From the NCBI RefSeq assembly GCF_002362315.1, contig NZ_MTZV01000004.1:558001-622000 (forward strand): a stretch of DNA of 64,000 bases. Direction: 5' to 3'. Of the stretch, positions 51,443 through 60,630 are shown in pieces. A program made the position numbers and the translations under genes. Every line of letters starts with the position of its first letter. The first letter of the stretch is position 1. The stretch comes from Paraburkholderia acidicola (lineage in GTDB: Bacteria > Pseudomonadota > Gammaproteobacteria > Burkholderiales > Burkholderiaceae). Below the pieces are notes generated by a model, which was given only the letters and a program-made list of their open reading frames with translations, was not told where the DNA came from and ran no database searches.

Positions 51443-51970
51443 TCAGAACGATGCGCACGCATCGGTGAGCACCAGCCCGACCGACTCCTGGTGGAACTGG
51501 TTGATATAGGCGCTGCGCACTTCCGATATATGGTCGAGCGTGCCCTGCGTGCCGCTCGCCACGATCTGGATCACGAAGCTGTCTTCCTTCGTGACGTGGT
51601 TCTTGTCCTTATCGAGCCATTGCCCCTGGGTTCTCCAGGTGGTGAAGCCATCCGGAAAGCGCGGCGTCACGACATCGGCGAGAAACTGGCGAACCTCCTT
51701 GTCGGTAACCGGCCGACGTCCCTTCACATTGCGGCCGAACAGCAGTTCGGCGGAAATTTCCTGCACGCCGTTGACCCTCGGGCAAAGTTGCGCCGCCGAG
51801 ACCGGGTCGGACGCGCCGACCGGCGCTGCGGCCGCATTCGTGGTCTGGGTGTCCGCGCCTGCGGCGCTGGCTGCGCCGGCCTGGCTGCCGCCCAGCTGGC
51901 AGGCGGAGAGCGCCGAGAGCGTGGCGAGCGACAGTGATGCGACCAGCATCTTGATCCGGAGAGTCTGCAT
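51443..51970 (-). CDS. DUF3574-type lipoprotein
   Basis: A 175-residue lipoprotein. MQTLRIKMLVASLSLATLSALSACQ has a lipobox (LSAC). A low-complexity Ala/Gly/Thr spacer (about residues 26-55) follows. The conserved part is ISAELLFGRNVKGRRPVTDKEVRQFLADVVTPRFPDGFTTWRTQGQWLD, matching DUF3574. Function unknown; periplasmic or outer-membrane location. GGGAGC precedes the ATG at 51970. It is divergent from the HD gene and convergent with the ferredoxin gene. Confidence 0.85.
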   Translation of the reverse strand: MQTLRIKMLVASLSLATLSALSACQLGGSQAGAASAAGADTQTTNAAAAPVGASDPVSAAQLCPRVNGVQEISAELLFGRNVKGRRPVTDKEVRQFLADVVTPRFPDGFTTWRTQGQWLDKDKNHVTKEDSFVIQIVASGTQGTLDHISEVRSAYINQFHQESVGLVLTDACASF

Positions 51971-52127
51971 GTTGCTCCCTGTTTTCATATAGGTGATAGA
52001 TAAACCAGACGAGCGCCACCCGGATAAATTTGAAACATCGACTGGCGGGCTGCGTGGGTGGCCTGGGTGGCGATCTGCGCACACCCCGACGATAATCACG
52101 CCTTCGACGTTTCTGCCTTTATTCGCC

Positions 52128-52784
52128 ATGACGACTACTGCCGCTTTTGTGCCGTTCGCGCCGTTCGCTTCGCTCGCGCAAACCTTGATTCAACACGTGA
52201 AGGACAATGACGGCGACGGCTCGCACGATGTTTCGCATCTGCAGCGCGTCTGGAAGAACGCAGCCACGATACAGGCCGGAGAAGGCGGCGATGCGGAAAT
52301 CCTGCTGGCGTCGACAGTACTGCACGACTGCGTTGCCGTCGAGAAAAATTCGCCGTTGCGCGCGCAGGCCTCGCGACTCTCCGCGGAAAAGGCGACACGC
52401 GTGCTGAGCGCGCTGGGCTGGCCCGAGCAGAAGGTACGCGCGGTCGCGCATGCGGTCGAGGCGCACAGCTATTCGGCGGGTATTGCACCGGTCTCGCTCG
52501 AAGCGAAGATTGTGCAGGATGCGGACCGGCTTGATGCAATTGGCATGCTCGGCGCCGCGCGTTGCTTCTATGTGGCTGGGCGAATGGGTAGTGCGCTGTA
52601 TGACTTCAACGATCCGCACGCACAGGCACGGCCTTACGACGACGCGCGCTACGCGATCGACCACTTTCATACGAAGCTTTTTAAACTCGCGTTGGGATTT
52701 CAGACGGCGACTGGAGCGCGTCTTGCTGCGGTCAGGCAGGAGCGGCTTAAACGGTTTCTTGAAGAGTTTGCTGAAGAGATTTAA
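52128..52784 (+). CDS. HD-domain phosphohydrolase (YedJ-like)
   Basis: A 218-residue HD-superfamily protein. Metal ligands are visible as His and Asp in GSHDVSHLQRVW, LHDCVAVEKN and the C-terminal Asp in KIVQDADRLDAIGMLGAAR. This matches the YedJ/uncharacterised metal-dependent phosphohydrolase group, which acts on nucleotides or related phosphates. The ATG at 52128 gives the family-consistent N-terminus; an upstream frame runs into the neighbouring promoter. It is divergent from the DUF3574 gene and has no operon partners. Confidence 0.88.
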   Translation: MTTTAAFVPFAPFASLAQTLIQHVKDNDGDGSHDVSHLQRVWKNAATIQAGEGGDAEILLASTVLHDCVAVEKNSPLRAQASRLSAEKATRVLSALGWPEQKVRAVAHAVEAHSYSAGIAPVSLEAKIVQDADRLDAIGMLGAARCFYVAGRMGSALYDFNDPHAQARPYDDARYAIDHFHTKLFKLALGFQTATGARLAAVRQERLKRFLEEFAEEI

Positions 52785-52885
52785 GGTGTTTGAACCCGTT
52801 TGAACCCAGCAGCTACCGGGTTCCAAACGTAGCTTGACTGGATCGCGAAGCAGTCTGGCATTTGCCTACACACAGGAGCAAAGGA

Positions 52886-53053
52886 ATGGCCGCTACCACA
52901 GAGCGAAATGACGATGAACGGGACATCGACGTACTGATCGAGCACGTGAATACCTCCACCAGGAAGGCGAACGACGCGCTGGACGATGCGCTGTCGTTCG
53001 TCGCCGAGTCGAACGAGCGAATTGCCGCGGTAAACGAAGAGAAGCGCGAATAG
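52886..53053 (+). CDS. Small acidic coiled-coil-like protein
   Basis: A 55-residue protein (MAATTERNDDERDIDVLIEH followed by VNTSTRKANDALDDALSFVAESNERIAAVNEEKRE). It is acidic and has regular hydrophobic spacing over its second half, suggesting one long amphipathic helix. AGGAGCAAAGGA precedes the ATG at 52886, a strong ribosome site that supports it as real. No cysteines or membrane segment. I do not recognise a family. Confidence 0.65.
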   Translation: MAATTERNDDERDIDVLIEHVNTSTRKANDALDDALSFVAESNERIAAVNEEKRE

Positions 53054-53210
53054 GCCCTTGCAGACAAGGTGTACCGCGCGCTCCGAATCACCACCACCTC
53101 TACGGTAACTCCCCGTAAGCACCCCATCACAGCGGCACCGCAAGCCAGTAAGTGGCGAGTAAGTCGACCGCCCCTACAGTCGGTCGCGTCGACGACTCCG
53201 GAGCTTCACT

Positions 53211-54047
53211 GTGAACAGATCCATTCGCCACGCGCAGCCTTTGCTGCTCGCCGCCGCTTCTCTCTGGCTATACGCCGCGCCGGCCATGGCCGACGGGCCT
53301 GACGCGTCGGTGGAAACCTCGCCCTCAGTCGTCACCGACGACGACTCCGGCTTCACCCTCCTCAACAACGCCACCAACGTCACGCACTGGGGACTCGGCG
53401 CCGGCACCGGCTACCGCCAGCAGCCCTACACCGGCGACGGCGCGAAATTCACGCCGATTCCGCTCTTCTACTTCGACGACAAATGGGTGCATGCGCTCGG
53501 CACGACACTCGACCTGAAGATCGGCAAGTGGGCCGGCGTTGCCTTCAGTCTGCGCGGCAAATACGCGCTCGGCGACGGCTACGACGGATCGGATGCGCCG
53601 ATCCTGAACGGCATGCAGGATCGCAAGGGCGCGTTCTGGTACGGCCCGGCGTTCTCGTGGCAGAGCACCTACGGCACGCTAACTGGCGACTTCCTGACGA
53701 GCGCGAACAAAGGGCAACAGGCGCATATCGAATTCGGCAAGTCGTTCCAGTACGGCAAGCTCGGAATCGAGCCACACGTCGGAGCCGAATGGTTGAGCCA
53801 CACGTACGTCGATTACTATTACGGCGTTCGCGCATCGGAAGCGCAGCCCGGCCGGCCCGCCTACACCGGCACGTCGACCGTCGATGTCTCGCTCGGCGCC
53901 CGCTTCAACTACAGTTTCACCAAGCATCAGTCAGCCACCGTCGATATCGGTGTCGCACGTCTGGGCGGTGGTATCACGGACAGTCCGCTTGTCGACAGGA
54001 AGTTCATTCCGCAGGCGACCGTCGGCTATCTCTACCGATTCAACTAA
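53211..54047 (+). CDS. mipA: MipA/OmpV-family outer-membrane protein
   Basis: A 278-residue outer-membrane beta-barrel. Signal peptide with hydrophobic LLLAAASLWLYAAPAMA. Mature part with GLGAGTGYRQQPYTGDGAKFTPIPLFYFDDKWVHALGTTLDLKIG, strands such as HIEFGKSFQYGKLGIEPHVGAEWLSH, and the terminal VGYLYRFN. These are MipA/OmpV hallmarks. It starts with GTG at 53211 after CGGAG. MipA was named as a scaffold for murein enzymes, and some family members bind antimicrobials. Next to a two-component system, it may be its regulated output or sensor partner. Its terminal codons are triplicated (54035-54076). Confidence 0.9.
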   Translation: MNRSIRHAQPLLLAAASLWLYAAPAMADGPDASVETSPSVVTDDDSGFTLLNNATNVTHWGLGAGTGYRQQPYTGDGAKFTPIPLFYFDDKWVHALGTTLDLKIGKWAGVAFSLRGKYALGDGYDGSDAPILNGMQDRKGAFWYGPAFSWQSTYGTLTGDFLTSANKGQQAHIEFGKSFQYGKLGIEPHVGAEWLSHTYVDYYYGVRASEAQPGRPAYTGTSTVDVSLGARFNYSFTKHQSATVDIGVARLGGGITDSPLVDRKFIPQATVGYLYRFN

Positions 54048-54076
54048 GCCGATTCAACTGAGCCGGTTCAATTGAG
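54035..54076 (+). repeat. Three tandem 14-bp copies across the mipA stop codon
   Basis: CCGATTCAACTAAG (54035-54048), CCGATTCAACTGAG (54049-54062) and CCGGTTCAATTGAG (54063-54076) are consecutive near-identical copies. Each encodes Arg-Phe-Asn-stop in its own frame. They lie between mipA and the response regulator start at 54086. Confidence 0.9.
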
Positions 54077-54085
54077 CAAAGCGCC

Positions 54086-54769
54086 ATGTCGCGAGTCGCC
54101 CTGATCGAAGACCACGAACGCCTCGCCGCGATGGTGCGCGATGCGCTATCGGGGGCGGGCATCGAGGCCGATCTGTTTCGCAGTCTCTCCGAAGCCGAGT
54201 ACGGCGTGAACCTCGCGCACTACGCGGTGCTGATCGTCGATCGCGGTCTGCCCGACGGCGACGGACTGGCGTTACTGCGCTCGCGGCGCGCGGCCGGCGA
54301 CATGACGCCCGCGTTGATGCTGACGGCGCGCGACGCGCTGCACGACCGCATCGACGGTCTGGAAAGCGGCGCCGACGACTATCTGACCAAACCGTTCGCG
54401 ATGAGCGAACTCGTTGCACGTGTACGCACGCTGATGCGCCGACCGCCGGCCTTGACCGAGCTGGTGGTGTCGTTCGCCGACGTGACGATCGACCCCGCAC
54501 AACGCATGCTTCGTTGCGGCGCCGATTCAGTCCTGCTCGCGCCGGCCGAACTGCAGATCATGCTCTGTCTGATCCATGCCGCGGGGCGCACGGTCAGGCA
54601 CGGCGTACTCGAACACGCAGCCTGGGGTCTCGGCGAAGCGGTCACGCCGAACGCACTCGAAGTCACGCTGCATCGTTTGCGCAAGAAACTGACGACACTC
54701 GGCGCGCTGACCCGTCTCGTCAACGTGCGTGGCACAGGATTCGCACTGCATGCCGGCGCCGAAGCCTGA
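54086..54769 (+). CDS. OmpR-family response regulator
   Basis: A 227-residue response regulator. Receiver residues 1-120: acidic pair in ALIEDHERL, phosphoacceptor Asp in LIVDRGLPDGDGL, Thr in LMLTARDA and Lys in DDYLTKPFAMSELVARV. A C-terminal winged-helix domain follows (LLAPAELQIMLCLIHAAGRTV, VTPNALEVTLHRLRKKL, VRGTGFAL). It lies 38 bases after mipA and overlaps the histidine kinase start by 20 bases. It probably controls mipA and itself. Confidence 0.93.
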   Translation: MSRVALIEDHERLAAMVRDALSGAGIEADLFRSLSEAEYGVNLAHYAVLIVDRGLPDGDGLALLRSRRAAGDMTPALMLTARDALHDRIDGLESGADDYLTKPFAMSELVARVRTLMRRPPALTELVVSFADVTIDPAQRMLRCGADSVLLAPAELQIMLCLIHAAGRTVRHGVLEHAAWGLGEAVTPNALEVTLHRLRKKLTTLGALTRLVNVRGTGFALHAGAEA

Positions 54770-56207
54770 CGCCACGAATGCGCCGCCAACCCGCACGGAC
54801 GACCGGTCCGCGCGGCCGCTTGCCGGTCCGGCTATCGTCGTGATGCTGCACCGCTGGGTGCACAGCCTGTCGGCGCGACTGTGGATCACAAGCGTCGTTG
54901 CACTAGCCGTGTGCCTGAGCCTGCTCGCCGCGCTCGTTCTGTACGCAGTGAATAATTTTCCGCAACAGGTGATCGGCCAGCACGGGCAGCTCGAAGCCGT
55001 GCGGCACCTTGCGGACGGACTCGTCTTCGATGCGGCGGGCCGCCCCGTGTCCGTGCAGCTCACCGATCCACCCGCGTGGATGTTCGAATCGCTGCCAACC
55101 GAAGTGAAGTACCGCGTGACCGATACGCACGGTACCGTGTTGCTCGCGTCGCCCGACGCGGGCGGCCCGCCGTGGCTCAACGTGCCGCGCAGCGGCCATC
55201 CGCCGACAGTCGACGAAGCGACGATCGACGGCCGCCCGTTCTACGTCGCCACCCTGCAGATCGTGCACGCAGGCACCGTATTTCGCGTGCAGACCGCAAT
55301 GAGCACACGTCTGAACGCTATCAGCGTACAAGTAAAAATCAAGCCGTTCCCGCGCATCGTGAACGTGACGTTTCTCGCGGCGACGATCATCTTCGGGCTG
55401 TCGCTGACGATCACGCTGCGCCGCATACTCCGGCCGCTGCGCAAAGTATCGGATGCCGCGGCACTCATCACGCCGCGCAATCTGACGACACGCCTGTCGA
55501 CACGCGACATCCCTCACGAGATCCGCCCACTGATCGACGCGTTCAACGCGGCGCTCGACCGGCTCGAAAACGGCTTTACCGTGCAACAGCAGTTTCTCGC
55601 GTCGGCTGCACACGAATTGCAGACGCCGCTCACGTTGATCCGCGGGCAGATCGAACTGCAGGGTGACATTCAGGGTAAGGAACCGCTGTTACAGGAAGTC
55701 GATCTGATAGCGCGGCAGGTGCGTCAGCTGCTGCATCTGGCGGAAGTCAGCGAAGCGCAGAACTTCAGCTTCGGCGAGATCGATCCCGCCGAAGTCGCGC
55801 AGGACGTGCTCACGTATCTGTCGCGCAAGGCCGAAGCGCTGCATGTCGGGCTGCAACTGGAAGGCGCAGCGGCCGCGCAGTCGATCTGGGCAGATCGCAG
55901 TGCGCTTTTCATCCTGCTGAAAAACGTGGTCGAGAATGCGATCAACGTATCGCCGGCTGGCAGCACCGTGCGCATGATTATCGACGGTCGCTCGATCCAG
56001 ATCCGCGACGAGGGACCTGGCATCGATGACGCGCATCTGCCGTTTCTGTTCAAACGATTCTGGCGCGCGCCGGGCGCCCGGCATGACGGCGCAGGGCTGG
56101 GTCTCGCGATTTGTCGTGAGATTGCCATCGCACACGGCTGGCGGATTGCAGTCAACCGGTTGGGGACGGGCACCGGTATCGTCGTGAAGTTTTCGGACGA
56201 CGCGTAA
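54750..56207 (+). CDS. Sensor histidine kinase
   Basis: A 485-residue inner-membrane kinase. Two transmembrane helices (WITSVVALAVCLSLLAALVLYAV and VTFLAATIIFGLSLTITL) flank a periplasmic sensor of about 150 residues. A HAMP-like linker, the H-box ASAAHELQTPLTLIRGQIEL, N-box NVVENAINV and G-boxes DEGPGIDD and GAGLGLAI follow. The ATG at 54750 overlaps the response regulator gene, as usual for such pairs. With MipA upstream it forms an envelope-stress module, possibly responding to cationic antimicrobials. Confidence 0.92.
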   Translation: MPAPKPDATNAPPTRTDDRSARPLAGPAIVVMLHRWVHSLSARLWITSVVALAVCLSLLAALVLYAVNNFPQQVIGQHGQLEAVRHLADGLVFDAAGRPVSVQLTDPPAWMFESLPTEVKYRVTDTHGTVLLASPDAGGPPWLNVPRSGHPPTVDEATIDGRPFYVATLQIVHAGTVFRVQTAMSTRLNAISVQVKIKPFPRIVNVTFLAATIIFGLSLTITLRRILRPLRKVSDAAALITPRNLTTRLSTRDIPHEIRPLIDAFNAALDRLENGFTVQQQFLASAAHELQTPLTLIRGQIELQGDIQGKEPLLQEVDLIARQVRQLLHLAEVSEAQNFSFGEIDPAEVAQDVLTYLSRKAEALHVGLQLEGAAAAQSIWADRSALFILLKNVVENAINVSPAGSTVRMIIDGRSIQIRDEGPGIDDAHLPFLFKRFWRAPGARHDGAGLGLAICREIAIAHGWRIAVNRLGTGTGIVVKFSDDA

Positions 56208-56239
56208 GCGCCGTCCAGGCCAATCATCAGCGGTTCCGC

Positions 56240-57340
56240 TTACGCAGTCTCCGCCGTAGCCCCCGCCTCTTCCAGCTCGCGCACCAACGGCAACACGCGC
56301 TTGCCGAAATACTCGACCTCTTCGATGAAGTGCAGAAAGCCACCGAGCACAAGGTCGACGCCAATCGCCTTCAGCGCGACGATCTTGCGCGCGATCTGCT
56401 CGGGTGTACCGATCAGACCGGTCTTGAAACCATCGTTGTACTGCACCAGGTCTTCGAACTTCGAGTTCGACCACATGCCCTGTGCTTCCGGCGAAGCGCT
56501 GCCCGCCTGTTTGACCGCGTGCCCAAACGCATGCACCGCTTCGGTATCCGCATGCCGGACGATATCGTGCAGCACCTGCTGCGCTTCGTCCTCGCTATCG
56601 CGCGCGATGATGAACGCGTTGACACCGAAACGCACCGTACGTCCCTGCGCGGCGGCGGCCGTACGAATCTCGTCGATCTGCGCGCGATGATTCTCAAGCG
56701 AATTGCCGTTCATGAAGTACCAGTCCGACACCGCTGCGGCCATGCGCCGCGCGGCTGCCGAATTACCGCCCTGGAACACTTCCGGATGCGGTTGCTGCAA
56801 CGGCTTCGGCTTGAGCGTGTAGTTGTTGAAGCGATAGAAGTCGCCCTTGAACGTGAAGTCGTCTTCGGTCCAGACGCCCTTCACTGCGCGAATGAATTCC
56901 TCGGAGCGCCGGTAGCGTTCGTCGTGTTCGAGCCAGGGTTCGCCGATCGCGGTGAACTCGCCCTTGAACCAACCGCTCACCACGTTGATCGCGACACGGC
57001 CGCCGGTGAGTTGATCGATGGTGGCAAGCTGCTTCGCGACCACGGCCGGATGCCAGGGCCCCGGCAGAATGGCCGCGATGACCTTGAGCTTTTCGGTGGC
57101 GGCGAGCAACGCATGACTGAACGCCACCGATTCATGCTGATACTCGGCACCGTATCCCGCGGTAAAGCGGATCTGCGATAGCGCGTACTCGAAGCCGCTA
57201 CGCTCGGCGGTTTGCGCGAGCCGGCGGTTGTAATCGATATCCCAGCTCGTGCGCTGTTCGATCTTGCTGACCACCAGGCCGCCGCTGACATTCGGCACCC
57301 AGTAGGCGAATTTCACTGCGCGTTCATGATCGGTTGTCAT
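56240..57340 (-). CDS. sfnG: Dimethylsulfone monooxygenase (SfnG)
   Basis: A 366-residue FMNH2-dependent luciferase-family monooxygenase. Conserved segments are FAYWVPNVSGGLVVSKIEQRT, SQIRFTAGYGAEYQHESVAFSHALLAAT, VIAAILPGPWHPAVVAKQLATID, INVVSGWFKGEFTAIGE and FQGGNSAAARRMAA. These match SfnG of Pseudomonas putida, which oxidises dimethyl sulfone to methanesulfinate for sulfur supply. The usual partners (sfnR, sfnF reductase, msuD) are not in the window. Expression is normally sulfur-starvation-dependent; no promoter evidence here. Confidence 0.92.
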   Translation of the reverse strand: MTTDHERAVKFAYWVPNVSGGLVVSKIEQRTSWDIDYNRRLAQTAERSGFEYALSQIRFTAGYGAEYQHESVAFSHALLAATEKLKVIAAILPGPWHPAVVAKQLATIDQLTGGRVAINVVSGWFKGEFTAIGEPWLEHDERYRRSEEFIRAVKGVWTEDDFTFKGDFYRFNNYTLKPKPLQQPHPEVFQGGNSAAARRMAAAVSDWYFMNGNSLENHRAQIDEIRTAAAAQGRTVRFGVNAFIIARDSEDEAQQVLHDIVRHADTEAVHAFGHAVKQAGSASPEAQGMWSNSKFEDLVQYNDGFKTGLIGTPEQIARKIVALKAIGVDLVLGGFLHFIEEVEYFGKRVLPLVRELEEAGATAETA

Positions 57341-57465
57341 CGGGTTTCCCTGCTGGCCCGCGAACGGACCTCCTGTTGAATGAAAACGGCTGCCGTATAC
57401 CGTATCGGCGCCAACAGGTGCGGGGAAACAATAAAAACTGCTATGAATAGACGCTCGATCGGATA

Positions 57466-57493
57466 GACGGGCACGCGCGAAGCGGCGCCCGTC
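57466..57493 (-). terminator. Hairpin downstream of the intergenic sfnG region (weak terminator candidate)
   Basis: GACGGGC (57466-57472) pairs with GCCCGTC (57487-57493), with a shorter inner CGC/GCG pair. It follows the cupin stop on the minus strand by about 30 bases. No uridine run follows, so it may be a weak terminator or operator. Confidence 0.35.
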
Positions 57494-57525
57494 AGGCTCG
57501 CTTTGAAGTCGCGAAACGCGCGACC

Positions 57526-58020
57526 TTACGCCTTATAGCGGGTCGGCTTGCCGTCATGCGGCCCTATCTCGCGTACCGGCCAGTCGATCCAGCGATCAGG
57601 ACGTTTGGCCTCATGCGCTTCGTTCTTCGGGTAGCGGATGCGGTTTTCATCCTTAGGCGTTTCGCCGATCACCAGCAAACGGACCTCATGCTCCGTGTTG
57701 TTGAGGAAGGTATGGCAAATCCCGGTGCCGGCTGGAAACGCAACCGAATCGCCAGGCTTCAGTGCATGCAGGTGACCGTCGATCCAGACATCCGGCGTGC
57801 CTTCGAGCACATAGACGAACTCCTCTTCCGCGCTTTCCGCATGCGGGTACGAGGTACGACGTCCAGGCAACAACCTGTTGTGATGAATTCCGATGCGCGT
57901 GAGTCCGAGCGCATTGGCAAGCGGTGCGCCGATCGCCATCAGCTCGGTATCGCCCGTGTAGTGCGAGTCGTCCGCGCCCTCCAGCTCGGTCCAATGACGA
58001 ATGAAACTGGGTCGTTCCAT
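57526..58020 (-). CDS. Cupin-domain protein
   Basis: A 164-residue single cupin. Motif 1 appears in RRTSYPHAESAEEEFVYVLEGTPDVWIDG and motif 2 in LKPGDSVAFPAGTGICHTFLNN, with His and Glu metal ligands. The C-terminal RYPKNEAHEAKRPDRWIDWP is an extra tail seen in small cupins of proteobacteria. CGGAG precedes the ATG at 58020; an in-frame start at 58134 adds an unsupported leader. It could be a metal-dependent isomerase, dioxygenase or sensor. Neighbours do not help. Confidence 0.85.
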   Translation of the reverse strand: MERPSFIRHWTELEGADDSHYTGDTELMAIGAPLANALGLTRIGIHHNRLLPGRRTSYPHAESAEEEFVYVLEGTPDVWIDGHLHALKPGDSVAFPAGTGICHTFLNNTEHEVRLLVIGETPKDENRIRYPKNEAHEAKRPDRWIDWPVREIGPHDGKPTRYKA

Positions 58021-58199
58021 GAAGTCTCCGTGACATGTGTATGTTGTGGGGTTCCCAGGCGCACGCGATTCGTCGCGCCGGTGTGCGGCAATTCTACTGC
58101 GACGCCTGGCGTGTAGAAACGATGTTTGGCCCACGCGATTCGTAGTGCGTCGCGTCTGAATGGAATAGAGGGTCTACATCGCGACTACGAGGGCGCCAC

Positions 58200-59702
58200 T
58201 CATGCGCCGTTGGCTGCGCTACCCGCTGCAGCCAGTTCAAAAGAGAACGCCGTGCCCGGGCCCGCGCGTTCGATCAGGCGAATCTCACTGCGATGCAACT
58301 GCAGCATGCGCTGCACGATCAGCAATCCAAGCCCACCGCCGCGATGCGCGCCGCCCGAGCTGAACGGCCGCTGAAAGAGGCCCTCGCGCAGCGCCTCGGG
58401 AATGCCCGGCCCAGTATCGCTAACCGTCACCGTCACCCTGCCCTCGCGGCTCGTGAGGGCGATATCGATCGTGCCGTCAGCGGGTGTGTGGCGGATTGCG
58501 TTGTCGAGCAGATTGGTCAGCACACGTTCGATCATGCCGAGATCGGCGCTGACGTTCGGCACGCGCAGCGGCACGTCGGCACGCAAGCGAACGTGGCGTG
58601 CCTCCGCGGGTAATTCGAACTTCTGCAGCACGTCCTGCACGAGATCGACGAGCGAGAATTCTTCGAGCGCAGGTTGCACGAAACCATATTCGAGCCGCGC
58701 GAGTTCGAACAGTGCCTGCGCGAGCGCGCCGACCTTCACGCTCTGCGCGAGCGCGATGGCCAGATAGCGCTTGCGTTCGGTTTCGCCGAGCGTGTCCGAC
58801 TTCAGCGACAGCGTCTCCAGATAGCCATGCAGTGACGTGAGCGGCGTACGCAGATCGTGCGAAATGTTGGCGACCAGTTCGCGTCGCTGCTGGTCCTGGC
58901 GCGTCAGCGCGCGCCACTGTTCGCCGATGCGTTCGGCCATCTGCGCAAACGCCGCTTCGAGTACCGCGATTTCGTCGCCGCGCCCCACCGTCGATGCGCG
59001 CGGCGTCCCCGCCGATGTAACAGCAACGGGTGGCACACGCGGTTCGCCGTCCGCATCGAAGTGCCGCATTGCCTCGGTGAGCCGGCGCAACGGCCGCGTG
59101 ATCAAACGAAACGCCACCAGCCCCGCAACGAGCCCAAGCAGCGCAACCAGCGCCATCGACCACAACGTCGTACGCAACACCGAACTCGCCGCGACGCGCG
59201 CCGCGAGTTCGTCGTGCGCCTCGCCGAGCAGCACGACATAGATATAACCCGCCGGTGCCTGCCCGTTCATGCGCAACGGAGCGGCGCTAAACACCTTGCG
59301 ACCATCGACGCTGCGTGGATCGTCACCAAGAATCGGCAGCGTATCGCCAGCGATAAAGCGCCGCAGCGGCTCGAGATTGACCTGTTCGCGCTTCAGATGA
59401 CCAGGCGGCGCATCGTCGCCCTGCACATGACCTTCGCTGTCGAGCAGATACACCTCGACGCTCGGATTCACCACCATCAGTTGACTGAACAGACGTCGCA
59501 CCGCGTCGGGCCGCAGGCCGTTGTCGTCCATCAGCGGTGCGCTCTGCGCGATGTGCTGCGCGAGCCCGCGCGACAGGCCCTGGACGACCTCTTTCTCGTG
59601 CAGATCGCTGGAACGGATCTGCAGCCACGCCGACGCGCCGCAACACGCGAGCAGCAGCACCGCGAAGACAATCGACAGCCGTTGGGTAAGCGTCAGATTC
59701 AC
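58200..59702 (-). CDS. Sensor histidine kinase
   Basis: A 500-residue kinase. Membrane helices LSIVFAVLLLACCGASAWL and TLWSMALVALLGLVAGLVAF flank a periplasmic sensor of about 130 residues. HAMP-type RPLRRLTEAMRHF, H-box LVANISHDLRTPLTSLHGYLE, N-box LTNLLDNAIRHTP and G-boxes DTGPGIPE and GGGLGLLI follow. The start is GTG at 59702, overlapping the response regulator stop (GTGA). It is divergent from the MsrB-DipZ-MsrA genes and is the likely sensor for envelope oxidation there, as inferred from position. Confidence 0.93.
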   Translation of the reverse strand: MNLTLTQRLSIVFAVLLLACCGASAWLQIRSSDLHEKEVVQGLSRGLAQHIAQSAPLMDDNGLRPDAVRRLFSQLMVVNPSVEVYLLDSEGHVQGDDAPPGHLKREQVNLEPLRRFIAGDTLPILGDDPRSVDGRKVFSAAPLRMNGQAPAGYIYVVLLGEAHDELAARVAASSVLRTTLWSMALVALLGLVAGLVAFRLITRPLRRLTEAMRHFDADGEPRVPPVAVTSAGTPRASTVGRGDEIAVLEAAFAQMAERIGEQWRALTRQDQQRRELVANISHDLRTPLTSLHGYLETLSLKSDTLGETERKRYLAIALAQSVKVGALAQALFELARLEYGFVQPALEEFSLVDLVQDVLQKFELPAEARHVRLRADVPLRVPNVSADLGMIERVLTNLLDNAIRHTPADGTIDIALTSREGRVTVTVSDTGPGIPEALREGLFQRPFSSGGAHRGGGLGLLIVQRMLQLHRSEIRLIERAGPGTAFSFELAAAGSAANGA

Positions 59703-60454
59703 GGCGCATCCTTCGGTGTGGCATCGGGTGCGTCCTTCGCGCCTTCTTTCGGCCCAGCAGCGAGCTTGTAGCCGTGACCCCACACGGTCAGGATGCAGAC
59801 CGGTTGCGCCGGGTCCGCTTCGATCTTCGCGCGCAGCCGGTTGATATGCGTGTTGACGGTATGTTCGTAGCCCTCGTGCTGATAGCCCCACACCGCGTTC
59901 AACAGATCCATGCGCGAGAACACCTTGCCCGGATGGCGCGCGAAGTAATACAGCAGGTCGAATTCGCGCGGTGTCAGTTCGATGCGCCGGCCATCGACGG
60001 CCGCTTCGCGCGCGAGCGGATCGATGGTCAGACTGCCGAGTTCGAGCGTCCCTGCATCGATGCGCAGGTCCTTCGCCAGCGCATCGACGCGCCGCAGCAA
60101 CGCCTTCACGCGCGCAACCAGTTCGAGCACCGAGAACGGTTTGGCGAGGTAGTCGTCGGCGCCGAGTTCGAGACCGAGGATGCGGTGCACCTCGCTGGAA
60201 CGCGCGCTCGTGATGATGATCGGCGTATAGCGCGCCATCGCGCGGGCGCGCCGGCAGATCTCGAGACCATCGACACCAGGCAGCATCAGATCGAGGATCA
60301 ACGCGTCCCAGCCGCCCTGTTCGAGCAGGCGCAGGCCCTCGTTGCCGTCCGCGCTGTGGACGACCTCATAGCGTTCGTCGCGCAGGTGCAGGCTCAGCAC
60401 GTCGGCAATGTCGACGTCGTCTTCGACGATCAGTACGCGCTTCGGTTGATCCAT
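59699..60454 (-). CDS. OmpR-family response regulator
   Basis: A 251-residue response regulator. Receiver: VLIVEDDVDIADVL, phosphoacceptor Asp in LILDLMLPGVDGLEICRR, ITSARSSEV, and Lys in DDYLAKPFSVLELVARV. Winged helix: ELTPREFDLLYYFARHPGKVFSR, GYEHTVNTHINRLRAKIE, VWGHGYKL. A charged tail (KEGAKDAPDATPKDAP) is added. ATG at 60454 follows a purine-rich region. An upstream frame adds 19 residues. It is divergent from msrB, with 176 bases between, and probably controls the Msr operon. Confidence 0.93.
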   Translation of the reverse strand: MDQPKRVLIVEDDVDIADVLSLHLRDERYEVVHSADGNEGLRLLEQGGWDALILDLMLPGVDGLEICRRARAMARYTPIIITSARSSEVHRILGLELGADDYLAKPFSVLELVARVKALLRRVDALAKDLRIDAGTLELGSLTIDPLAREAAVDGRRIELTPREFDLLYYFARHPGKVFSRMDLLNAVWGYQHEGYEHTVNTHINRLRAKIEADPAQPVCILTVWGHGYKLAAGPKEGAKDAPDATPKDAP

Positions 60455-60630
60455 ATGCGGGTTTTCGGGCGCGGTGCGAACCGCGCGGGAACAACGGGGA
60501 CAGGCTGCCATTGTGCAGAAATTCGGCGCGCGGAAGTATCACATTTAATTTAACTTTCTGTGAGGACTTCGGTATCGCGCCGGGCATACGATGCCGACAT
60601 CGACCCGTCGGGTCCAGCAAGGAGCGCATC

